A program made the translations under genes and the position numbers. This document shows positions 43,744-53,000 of a stretch of DNA of 61,529 nt, piece after piece; the first letter of the stretch is position 1; each line of letters begins with the position of its first letter. Where the stretch lies: NCBI GenBank assembly GCA_964607795.1, contig CAZSLA010000001.1, positions 1-61,529 of the forward strand. Direction: 5' to 3'. The DNA comes from DYGT01 sp964607795. GTDB taxonomy: Bacteria; Patescibacteriota; Microgenomatia; UBA8517. The notes under the pieces were generated by a model that had not been told where the DNA came from, did not search any database, and worked only from the letters and a program-made list of their open reading frames with translations.

Positions 43744-44042
43744 GAAACCAAATTATGCATTTATAGATAGCCAGAACTTGAATCTTGGTGTAAAAAGCCA
43801 GGGCAAGAAAACCTATTTGTTTATCGGATATGTTCATGGCAATCAAGCTCTTTATACGTATTTACAAAGTAAAAATTAAAGGTAATGTGGATGCTGAGCT
43901 AGTTTTGCGCACGATGATCGAATACAAAAATTATGATAAGGCCATAATAGCATCGGGGGATGGAGATTTTCATTGCCTAATTGAATGTTTGGAAAGTAAG
44001 GGTAAACCTTACAAGATTATTGCTCCAAAAGGAAAAGCTTAA
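43744..44042 (+). pseudogene. decayed NYN-domain (PIN-like) nuclease gene
   Basis: Fragments of one NYN/LabA-type protein lie in two frames: PNYAFIDSQNLNLGVKSQG and KTYLFIGYVHGNQALYTYLQ, then IKGNVDAELVLRTMIEYKNY and DKAIIASGDGDFHCLIECLE. The conserved acidic residues (FIDSQN; GNVDAEL; SGDGDF) are there, but two internal segments seem deleted, a frameshift occurs near 43870, and the start and C-terminus are missing. NYN proteins are RNases; this copy should be inactive. Confidence 0.75.
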
Positions 44043-44148
44043 AGTGAAATCCGAGAAATAAAAAGAGAGGCATTTCCGCGGGGAACAAGGTCCGCCTTTG
44101 GTAGTCCTCTCATTTCATTGTGATACGCTATTATAATATATTTATTTT

Positions 44149-45840
44149 ATGTACCAAGAATTAATTACAGAAGCAATCAAAGAAGTAGTTGCAAGCTTGG
44201 GTTTGGAGGTGTCTGAAATCAAGCTCCATAAGCCAGTGGTGGAGGCATATGGCGATTATGCCACGAGTGTTGCCCTCAAGTTTCCCAACTCAAAAGTAGT
44301 TGCAGATAAAATATATCAAATTATAAAACAAGATGATAAACTACAAAATATAGTATCAGAAATTCAGGTTGTTGGGCCGGGATTCATCAACTTCACCCTG
44401 GCCCAAAGTGCCCTTTTGGAGAATGTTTCTTTTGTCCTTAACCAAAAAGATGACTTTGGAAAAAGTAAATTGGGAAATGACCAGACTGTAGTGATTGATT
44501 ATTCCTCGCCCAATATCGCCAAGCGCTTTTCTGTCGGGCATTTGCGTTCAACCACGATCGGCAGTGCCCTCAGTAATCTATATGCCGCTTTGGGTTATAA
44601 AGTCATTGGTGACAATCACCTGGGGGATTGGGGTACGCAGTTCGGCATGATTTTGGCGGCGGTCAAAAAAAATAATTTAGACATCAAACATCTCTCGGTT
44701 GATGATCTGGAAAAGCTTTATGTGGATTATGCTGTCGAAGCCAAAAAGGATGAGAGTATGCGCGAAGAGGCAAAGGCCTGGTTTAAAAAATTGGAAGCCG
44801 GAGATGGGGAAGCGCGGGCTATGTGGCAAAGCGCGGTGGAGATTTCAATGGTCGAATTTGAGCGGATCTATAGGCTGTTGGGAGTACAAATAGGCCATAA
44901 ATTCGGAGAGAGCTTCTATGAGGATAAAATGGCCTCAGTTATTGCCGAGGCCAAAGCAAAGAGCTTGGCTTACGAAAGTAAAGGGGCCTTGATCATGGAT
45001 TTGCCCAATATGTCGCCGGCCATGCTTTTAAAGTCCGACGGTGCGACCACTTATTTTACCCGCGACCTAGCAACAGTTAAGTATAGACTTGAGGCTTTTG
45101 AGCCAAAGCTCATCATCTACGAAGTCGGAGCCGAGCAAACGCTATACTTCCGGCAGGTCTTTGCCGCAAGCAAAAAGCTGGGCTGGACACAGGGGGTTGA
45201 CTTGGTACATGTGGCCCACGGCCTTTTTCTTCTGAGCGGCAAAAAGATGTCGACGCGTGAAGGTACGACGATCAAACTTGAGGAACTTTTGCAAAAAGCT
45301 ACTCAAAAAGCGCGTATGCTCATAGACGGGGCGCAAGTAGGCAAAGACATGACCGAGGATGAGAAAAATAAAATCAGTGAGCTAGTCGGCATAGGAGCCA
45401 TTAAATATTTTGACCTCAAACACGCGCCCACAAGTGATATCAACTTTGTCTGGGAGGAGGCCCTGAGCATGGATGGTAATAGCGGACCCTATGTCCAATA
45501 CGCCGCCGTGCGGGCAAATTCTGTGCTTGAGAAAAACGGATCTCCAGCCTTTGACTCGCAATTTGCACACAAATTTCAGGGCAGGGCGCTTGCGGCCGAG
45601 GAGCTTGCCATCCTTAGAGCCCTCGTCCACTTTCCTGAAATTCTTTCAAGCGCGGCCTTTGGCTTTGCCCCGAATTTTCTTGCCAATTATCTATACGCTT
45701 TGGCGCAAAATTTTAATACTTTTTATGCAGCCTTGAAAATTGGAGATGATGAGTTTCGTCTTGCATTGACCGCGGCGGCTTCTCAGGTTTTACAAAACGG
45801 GCTTCGTGTTCTTAACATCCGTGTGCCGGGAAAAATGTAG
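44149..45840 (+). CDS. argS: arginyl-tRNA synthetase
   Basis: 563 residues. An N-terminal Add-1-like domain (about 1-110), the HIGH-type motif in SSPNIAKRFSVGHLRSTTIG (about 127-146), GDWGTQFG, the KMSK-type SGKKMSTREG (about 364-373), and the DALR anticodon domain at the end (FNTFYAALKI ... RVLNIRVPGKM). Charges tRNA-Arg. It sits near tRNA-Arg(CCG). Confidence 0.97.
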   Translation: MYQELITEAIKEVVASLGLEVSEIKLHKPVVEAYGDYATSVALKFPNSKVVADKIYQIIKQDDKLQNIVSEIQVVGPGFINFTLAQSALLENVSFVLNQKDDFGKSKLGNDQTVVIDYSSPNIAKRFSVGHLRSTTIGSALSNLYAALGYKVIGDNHLGDWGTQFGMILAAVKKNNLDIKHLSVDDLEKLYVDYAVEAKKDESMREEAKAWFKKLEAGDGEARAMWQSAVEISMVEFERIYRLLGVQIGHKFGESFYEDKMASVIAEAKAKSLAYESKGALIMDLPNMSPAMLLKSDGATTYFTRDLATVKYRLEAFEPKLIIYEVGAEQTLYFRQVFAASKKLGWTQGVDLVHVAHGLFLLSGKKMSTREGTTIKLEELLQKATQKARMLIDGAQVGKDMTEDEKNKISELVGIGAIKYFDLKHAPTSDINFVWEEALSMDGNSGPYVQYAAVRANSVLEKNGSPAFDSQFAHKFQGRALAAEELAILRALVHFPEILSSAAFGFAPNFLANYLYALAQNFNTFYAALKIGDDEFRLALTAAASQVLQNGLRVLNIRVPGKM

Positions 45841-45849
45841 TGCCTTTCT

Positions 45850-46446
45850 TTAAAGTAAGCTGTTGGCAATGGAAAAGTATATGGTGACGGACACCAAGTC
45901 TTGGATGATGGTTGCGATCGGGCCGCTGGCATTGGCCGGGTCAAGCCTGATTTTTCTAAAGAGATAGGGGACAATGAGCCCGGAAAAAAGGGAAGAAACA
46001 ATTGCGCAAAATAGCGAAAGCCCGAGAACTAAAGCTATACTAAGCTTGTTATTGTTGATTGCTAAATATAAAAAAAGAGTTAAGGCAAGAATTGTGGAGA
46101 TGAGGGTGACAACAATTAGTTGTCTGATAAAGTAATTTAGAAATTTTACGCGGTGGAGGGCCATGTCGCGGATTACAAAAGTTTCCATTTGCGTGCCTAC
46201 AGCGTCGCTGATGTAAACAATCAAAGGAATGAAAGTGGCCAGGATTAGATTTTCTGAGAGCACTGCTTCGGAATTTTTTACTATTTTGGAGGCAATAATA
46301 CCCCCTATGAGGCCTACGATTAACCAAGGCAAGCGGTGGTAGATGGATTTATAAATCGGAAGCTTGAGGACATTGTCGATATTTTCGGCCCTCTGTTTTT
46401 TATGGTGCATAAATAAATGTAACACATTTGCTATACTAAGTTTCAT
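45850..46446 (-). CDS. MgtE-type divalent cation transporter, membrane domain only
   Basis: 198 residues with five membrane helices. It shows the MgtE family segments YISDAVGTQMETFVIRD and LDPANASGPIATIIQD followed by LVSVTIYFSIA. The cytoplasmic N and CBS domains that gate Mg2+ entry in full MgtE are absent, so regulation must differ or come from another protein. Its start codon shares two bases with the start of the divergent M16 gene. Confidence 0.82.
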   Translation of the reverse strand: MKLSIANVLHLFMHHKKQRAENIDNVLKLPIYKSIYHRLPWLIVGLIGGIIASKIVKNSEAVLSENLILATFIPLIVYISDAVGTQMETFVIRDMALHRVKFLNYFIRQLIVVTLISTILALTLFLYLAINNNKLSIALVLGLSLFCAIVSSLFSGLIVPYLFRKIRLDPANASGPIATIIQDLVSVTIYFSIANSLL

Positions 46447-47740
46447 GCATTACCAAAAGTACACGCTAACTAATGGCCTGCGCGTAATTATCATCCCCAT
46501 GCCTGCTGTAGCATCCGCTACAGTCACCATCTGGGCAAATGTAGGAAGCAGCATCGAGCCCAGGAGTAAGGCCGGTATTGCCCATTTTTTTGAGCATATT
46601 GTTTTTAAAGGGAGTATTAAGCACCCCAGTGCTAAAGCAATTTCCGAGGCAGTTGATAATTTCGGCGGCGAGCAAAACGCTTTCACCGGTAAAGAAATGA
46701 CGGGTTTTTACATCAAAGCTCCCGTTTCTAGATTTGATGATGCGGTGGACATTTTAAGCGATATGGTCTTTAATCCCCTGATCCCCAAAGCAGAAGTGTC
46801 CAGGGAAAAGGGAGTGATCAAGGCGGAGCTGGACATGTATCGTGATACCCCGGTGCAGCATATTTATAATATTTACGAGGAAGAGGTGTTTAAAGCTACG
46901 CCCCTAGAACACACAGTCATTGGTACAAAAGAGACAATTGATACAGTCGTGCGCCAGGATTTCTTGCAGTATCAGAGAAATTTCTATGTGCCCAAAAATA
47001 TGCTGGTTACGATCGCGGGAGGGGTAGAGGCTAAACATGCAAAGAGATTGGCGGCTAGATATTTGACACTAGAGCCGAAAAAAGGCAAGGAGAAAATCCA
47101 AAAATCTAATGTCTATCATCTAAAATCTAGCAGTCCTCGTATTCGCATCGAATACAAAAAAACGGATCAGGCACATATGCTTTTGGGTTTTCGCGGTATC
47201 GGCTTAAAAGACAAAAAAATGCGTTTTGCCGAAGACGTCCTGCGGGCAATTCTGGGCGGCGGCATGAGCAGCCGAATGTTCACTGAGGTGCGCGAGCGCC
47301 GTGGCCTGGCATATGCCGTAAAAACCAGCAATTTTAATTATATCCATACCGGCTCTTTCCAAACGTATGCCGGTGTAGAGCCGGGTAAAGCCGTAGAGGC
47401 TTTGAAGGTGATTTTGGCTGAATACACAAAAATGACCGATATTAAAGCCGCAAAAATTACGACCGAAGAGCTGATAAAGGCAAAAGAATTTTTAAAAGGC
47501 CATCTTGCACTGTCCCTGGAGGATACAAGTGAAGTGGGGGAAATCTATGGCGTGAATGAGCTTCTCATTGGCGAGATTATCACTCCAGAAGATATGATAA
47601 AGGCGATAGACAAGGTAAGCCTGGAGGATGTGATTGCTGTAGCAAAGCACCATTTTAAGTCCCAAAGGATGTCTTTGGCAGTCATCGGGCCGTATAAATC
47701 TGAGGCTCCTTTTTCATCTTTAATTTACAATTTCCATTAA
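46445..47740 (+). CDS. M16 family zinc peptidase
   Basis: 431 residues. The inverted zinc motif HFFEH is at 47-51, and the downstream glutamate region EKGVIKAELDMYRD fits the third ligand. The C-terminal half carries the family segment VRERRGLAYAVKTSN. Soluble, no signal peptide, like bacterial processing peptidase PqqL/YmxG types. The ATG at 46445 matches the normal family start; there is no ribosome site, and a -10-like tatact lies 8 bases upstream, suggesting a nearly leaderless mRNA. Confidence 0.92.
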   Translation: MHYQKYTLTNGLRVIIIPMPAVASATVTIWANVGSSIEPRSKAGIAHFFEHIVFKGSIKHPSAKAISEAVDNFGGEQNAFTGKEMTGFYIKAPVSRFDDAVDILSDMVFNPLIPKAEVSREKGVIKAELDMYRDTPVQHIYNIYEEEVFKATPLEHTVIGTKETIDTVVRQDFLQYQRNFYVPKNMLVTIAGGVEAKHAKRLAARYLTLEPKKGKEKIQKSNVYHLKSSSPRIRIEYKKTDQAHMLLGFRGIGLKDKKMRFAEDVLRAILGGGMSSRMFTEVRERRGLAYAVKTSNFNYIHTGSFQTYAGVEPGKAVEALKVILAEYTKMTDIKAAKITTEELIKAKEFLKGHLALSLEDTSEVGEIYGVNELLIGEIITPEDMIKAIDKVSLEDVIAVAKHHFKSQRMSLAVIGPYKSEAPFSSLIYNFH

Positions 47741-47760
47741 TCAAGTTACAATTACTACAA
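47741..47760. repeat. AT-rich spacer of the aatttacaatttcc type
   Basis: The end of the M16 gene and this spacer contain aatttacaatttccatta and agttacaattac (47722-47758). The same words occur in the 23S IVSs and beside the S23-like gene at 54.6 kb, so this may be another, short trace of that repeat family. Confidence 0.35.
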
Positions 47761-48327
47761 ATGAAAAACGAAATCACTGAAGAATACACGGTAGTTTTGA
47801 TCAAGCCGGATGGTGTAAAACGCGGCATCATCGGTGATGTGATTTCGCGCTTTGAAAGGGTGGGGCTTAAGCTTTCGGCGGCAAAGCTCATCTGGGTAGA
47901 TGAGATAACCGTGGGTAAGCACTATGTGAATGATAAAGCCTATCTCAAGACTGTGGGTGAAAAAACCTTAGAAAATTATAAAAAGTACGGGCTGGACGTT
48001 CGCGAAAATTTGGGCACCAGGGATCCTATCAAAATCGGCAAAATGATCCGGAAATGGAACATGGAGTTTTTAAGTAGTGGCCCTGTATTTGCCATGCTTT
48101 GGGTGGGGTCAGGGGCCATATCATTGGTACGCAAAATGGTGGGTCACACTTTTCCCTCTGAGGCTTTGCCTGGTACCATCCGTGGGGATTATAGCCTGGA
48201 GTCTGCCCATATAGCCAATATGCTTAAGCGTCCAGCTAGAAATATCGTCCATGCTTCGGGCAATGAAAAAGAAGCTCAGTTTGAACGTAAACTTTGGTTT
48301 AGGGAAAAGGAAATATATAATTATTGA
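47761..48327 (+). CDS. ndk: nucleoside diphosphate kinase
   Basis: 188 residues. It begins TVVLIKPDGVKRG and has the catalytic histidine H164 in NIVHASG, with ISLVRKMVGHT and PGTIRGDYS as in the family. About 40 residues longer than E. coli Ndk because of an insertion after KHYVNDKAYL (about 55-95), a form also known in other prokaryotes. Balances NTP pools. Lies 20 bp after the M16 gene. Confidence 0.95.
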   Translation: MKNEITEEYTVVLIKPDGVKRGIIGDVISRFERVGLKLSAAKLIWVDEITVGKHYVNDKAYLKTVGEKTLENYKKYGLDVRENLGTRDPIKIGKMIRKWNMEFLSSGPVFAMLWVGSGAISLVRKMVGHTFPSEALPGTIRGDYSLESAHIANMLKRPARNIVHASGNEKEAQFERKLWFREKEIYNY

Positions 48328-48349
48328 TTATCCATGTATACTTAAGTTA

Positions 48350-49990
48350 GTGAGATATATCCAAAAATTATTTATTAATCTTATTCTTTTTTCATCTTTC
48401 TTTTTCATTTTTCCTACAATTACTTACGCATCAACCTATTATGTTTCGCCCCAAGGTAATGATGCAAATAATGGCAGCGACTCTTTGCCGTTTAAGACAA
48501 TACAGAAGTGTTTAAATGCTCTTTATCCAGGCGATACGTGTCTTCTTAAAGAAGGGGAGTACAAAATGACTCAGTGGGGAGGGAATCGGTTTGTTCGCTC
48601 CGGCACGACTCAGCAGCCGATTACTGTATCAAATTATCCTAACCAGCGTGCAGTCATCCGCGGGACATACACAGGAGATCAGTACTACGGAGGAGTAGAA
48701 ACAGCAGCTTTTGACGATTGGAATGGAAAGATAGATTATGTCCGGATCATTGGTCAGGATTTGTCAGAGGCCCGTGCACTTCCAGAACCAACAAATCCTG
48801 TTATTCTTGGTCTAAAACCTTGGGAATCCACAGAGGATCGGATGAGTTCCAAAGGTATTATTTTTGTTGAACATTGGAACGGTATTATTTCTTTTAAAGA
48901 CTCGAGCCACTGGGAAGTCAGCGGAGTGGAGAGCTATGGCAATGGAGAGTTCTGCATTTACAGTAAGAACGGATCATCTGCCGAGTGGTATGTTCATGAT
49001 ATTGTTTGCCACAGAAACGATGAACACGGCATCCAACTCAACGGGGATTACAACAGGATTGAAAACAATGAAGTATACCACAGCGCAATCCATGGTAATG
49101 CTTCAGTACCCGGAGGTAATACTAATGGTGGCTTTGGTATCAGTGTATTGGGAAACCACAATATCATTAGCAAGAATATTATTCACGACATTGTCAACGG
49201 CGGGATTCTTTTTGAAGAAATTATGGGGAAAAACGCAGGGGATAATGTCGTTGAGTATAATATTCTTCACAATACGTTCTGGGGCATAACAGATATTGGC
49301 GGGGACGGAAACATCATCCGGAACAACATTATCTATAGCGATCAGCAGCGGACAGAGCGAACAGGCATCTGGATTACTCGCTATTGGGGAAATACAGATC
49401 CTAAGGATAATAAAATATACAATAACACTATTTTGGGCACCTTTTCGGATGGAGCTGTTGTACTTCAGAATGATACCAATACAGATCTTCGAAACAATAT
49501 TTTCCTGACTTGGGACGGAAAGAATACTCTTCGTGGCAGTCCCGCAATCCAATCCAACAACCTTAAATCGGGATTAATAAGTAGCGTATTTCAAGATGCG
49601 ACCACAGGCAACCTTCATTTACAGGCAAATTCTCCTGCTATTGATGTTGGAACCAGTTTAGGAACCTGTATAAATCCAGTTATGGCAGCGACGGAATTAT
49701 GTGTTTGGGATGACTATGAAGGGGTTCTCCGTCCGCAAGGTTCTGCCCCGGACATAGGAGCATATGAATATCGTATTGGAACTCCCGGCCCTACTCAGGC
49801 CCCAACATCCACTCCCACTTCAATCCCTGGTGATGCTAATTCTGACCATAAAGTTGATGAACAAGACTATGCTATCTGGCTCGACCACTATAATCAGCAA
49901 ACAGATGGCGGATCAGGTGTTGGAGACTTTGATAATAACGGTAAAGTTGACGGAATAGATTATGTTATCTGGTTAAACAATTACCAGTAG
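48350..49990 (+). CDS. secreted right-handed beta-helix protein with a C-terminal dockerin
   Basis: 546 residues. A signal peptide (LFINLILFSSFFFIFPTITYA), then STYYVSPQGNDANNGSD, the usual opening of Pel9A/chondroitinase-like beta-helix proteins. Repeated NxI coils follow (NRIENNEVYHSAIHGNA; NIISKNIIHDIV; NNIIYSDQQ). A Pro/Thr linker precedes two calcium-loop repeats, GDANSDHKVDEQDYAIWLDH and GDFDNNGKVDGIDYVIWLNN, which is a type I dockerin. GTG at 48350 is chosen to give a proper signal peptide. It may bind or cleave polysaccharide. No cohesin partner is visible here. Confidence 0.85.
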   Translation: MRYIQKLFINLILFSSFFFIFPTITYASTYYVSPQGNDANNGSDSLPFKTIQKCLNALYPGDTCLLKEGEYKMTQWGGNRFVRSGTTQQPITVSNYPNQRAVIRGTYTGDQYYGGVETAAFDDWNGKIDYVRIIGQDLSEARALPEPTNPVILGLKPWESTEDRMSSKGIIFVEHWNGIISFKDSSHWEVSGVESYGNGEFCIYSKNGSSAEWYVHDIVCHRNDEHGIQLNGDYNRIENNEVYHSAIHGNASVPGGNTNGGFGISVLGNHNIISKNIIHDIVNGGILFEEIMGKNAGDNVVEYNILHNTFWGITDIGGDGNIIRNNIIYSDQQRTERTGIWITRYWGNTDPKDNKIYNNTILGTFSDGAVVLQNDTNTDLRNNIFLTWDGKNTLRGSPAIQSNNLKSGLISSVFQDATTGNLHLQANSPAIDVGTSLGTCINPVMAATELCVWDDYEGVLRPQGSAPDIGAYEYRIGTPGPTQAPTSTPTSIPGDANSDHKVDEQDYAIWLDHYNQQTDGGSGVGDFDNNGKVDGIDYVIWLNNYQ

Positions 49991-50003
49991 GATATTGCTA
50001 ATA

Positions 50004-53000
50004 TCATGGGCTACCTTCATCCGGGCCAAATCTTACCGCACCTTGGTTTATCACCTTCCTAATTTGGGTGGGGGAGAGGGCATAATTATAAATCCTTACA
50101 TCATCGATATTTCCCTCCATATATCCCACACCCTCAATTCTCCCGATATCTAGATCAGTGGCATTTAAGCCCGCTGTTGTAGTTACTGCCACATGCTGCC
50201 ATGAACCGGTAGCTAAAGTTGTTGTTAGCTTTCCGTTTACATAAATTGTTTCTGTCCCAAAACCGTTTGCTGTTACTGTTCCGTTGTTTACCCACACATA
50301 ATCGGTTCCATTTAAATCAATAAAATATTCTGTAGATGTTGTTGGTTTAACCCAGAAAGAAACAGTAGATACAATAGAGGGGCCGCTCCCTACATCTACA
50401 AAATCATTCGTTCCATCAAAACCAAGACTTCCATTAAATTTTCCCGTTGTCCCGTCATTCCACATCTCAGTGGCGTCTCCGCTGTTGCATGTTCCTACGG
50501 TGTCATTATCACCTGAAGTATCACCTGGAATTATTGTTCCATTATAACCGTTTCCTGAGGAATCGTATGCCGTTGTACCTTGACATTCATCAAAGAGATA
50601 GTGTGCAATCGGTTTGCCGCGATTGTAATCGTAGGCGATCTGGGCGGGAGTACGGGCATAGTTGTAAATTTTGACTTCATCAATGAGCCCGTTAAAGCGA
50701 TATGCTCCACCGTAGAGATTAGCAATAGCAAGTCTTGAATCATTGGTTCCGATGGCAGTAGAATAATCTCCTGATGCCACAAGGGTGCCGTTGACATAAA
50801 TTTTAACTTCGTCAGTTCCACCTGCATTTTTGTCATAAGTGAAGGCAACATGAGCCCATTTATTATTGGAAAAAACATCATCTGAAGTATACGCGCGTTC
50901 GGCGTTATTGATCCAAACGCTTAGGTTGTTTGTCCCCGTTCCTCTAGAAGAGAATGTCCAGGCTGTTTGATAGCTTTTATCAACAATACGGGTATACTTT
51001 CCTTGATTTGCTCTGGATTTTATCCATGCCTCAACCGTGATGGCGTCAGTAATATCCAGAACAGAACCAGTTGTGTCCTGATACCATGCATATTCGGAAG
51101 TTCCGTCAAAATCAAGACAGCTGCCAAATTTACACGGAACCCAGTCTGAATTATCAATATAAACTAAAGTCATGTTAAGTCCATTGCCTGAGTGGTCGTA
51201 AGTATATGAGGAACCTGTGTTTTCATCCATAGGATAATAAGCCACAGGTGGGTTCCCAGCTCCATCTGTTAAATTATTCGCCTCATTTTGGCCGGTGCCT
51301 AAGTTTATGGCTGAACCTGCGTTCATATCTATTTTAATTTGGTCTTCTGTCAGTGCAGAGGAGTAGATTTTGACTTCATCGATATAACCGGCGAAGGCAG
51401 TGTTAGTAGCGACAGTATCATCAGCATCATATTCACCAACAGTAAAATCACTTGCTTTATCCTCAAGCCCGAGAAAAGATCCATTGGTACTATTTTGTCC
51501 TACAAATTTCCCATCAACATACAATTTTAAATCTCCCATTGCTCCCGCAGTCCCGCCATTAAAGGTAAAAGCCACATGATACCAGGTATTTTGTGATATC
51601 TGATCATTTGCTTGGGAGGCAGTAATGGCTTGTGAAGCGGACTCATCATATATCTGTACTCCAAAATTACCTGTTGTATCAGCATCATCATTCTCCAGAT
51701 ATAATCTGTAATTTGCCATGTTATTTGTATCATCCCATTTGGCGATAATAGCATCTTTTTCGGAAGAACCAGGCATGGTAGTAACATATACCCACGCACT
51801 ACCTGAAAAAGGCTCATTCCCATTAAAATCAACCTCACTATCATTTGCTGTTGCTATGCTTACTTCTTCTCCTGCAGCATCCCACAATAAACATCCATTA
51901 ACTTTACACTTAGATTCAGTTTTCCAAGTTAAGTTACTATCTACTATTCCATTTTCGTTTCCAATAGAATCATATGCTGTTGTTCCATACTGTTCATCAA
52001 ATTTCCAGTATAGTACTTGGCTACCTATTGGGGAACCTCCTGTTGGGTGGCCGGCGTTCATGTCTTCAACAATTTGCTGTGGAGTGCGGGCATAGTTATA
52101 TATTTTAAATTCATCAATATAGCCGTCAAAACGGTTTGCAGAGCCGCCACCAACCAAAATATTGTCTGTATCAGTATTGGGGGAACCGTCACCGGCTGTG
52201 CTTGATCCTCTATTGATTCCATTTATCCACAAAGTTAGCTCGTCATCGTCATCATCTTCATAGGTCATGCAGATATGGTTCCATGTATTGACAGGAATTG
52301 CGTTTGAAACAACCAGGCTAGCATCAGTAGCCGCCAGATCAATTGTTCCTTGAATATCAAGATAGCCCATTTGTTGTTTGAGATTTTGAGTTTGTATATA
52401 GATCTCCGAGCCTTTCCTGAATACTTGTCCATAACCATTCTGTCCATCAGATCGAGCATAAATCCAAGCACAATATGTAACGGCATTTTTCAGGCCCTCG
52501 TTCATATCAATAAGACTGGTATTTGTTATGGTGGCATAATTTTCAGATGCATCGAAGTTTAATGCGCTGCCGAATCTTCCGGGAACCCAGTCGTTTTGGG
52601 TTATGCTAGTAAGTGTGGCATTAAGCCCATTACCAGATTTGTCGTAAGAAGTTGAAGTGCCAGAATTTTCATCGAATGGAAGGTGGAGTACTGGTCCTGG
52701 AGCCCAATTATAAAGATCCTTAACCTCTTTTTCTGATAGGGCACGGTTGTAGATACGGACTTCGTCAACGTTGCCTTTAAGGCTCTCATCTGGTCTGCCC
52801 CCAATTTTTATAGTTTCTCCTGTACTAACATTTCTAGTGGTGGTACCCTTGCCCATCTGTTGGCCATCTAGAAATATTATTACTGCATTACCATCATGCG
52901 TAACTGTTACCAAATGCCATCGATTTTCTCCAACTATCGCTGGTGTAGATATATAAGGGCCATTATGATATATCCACTCAAATTTGTTCTGAGAGCCTGC

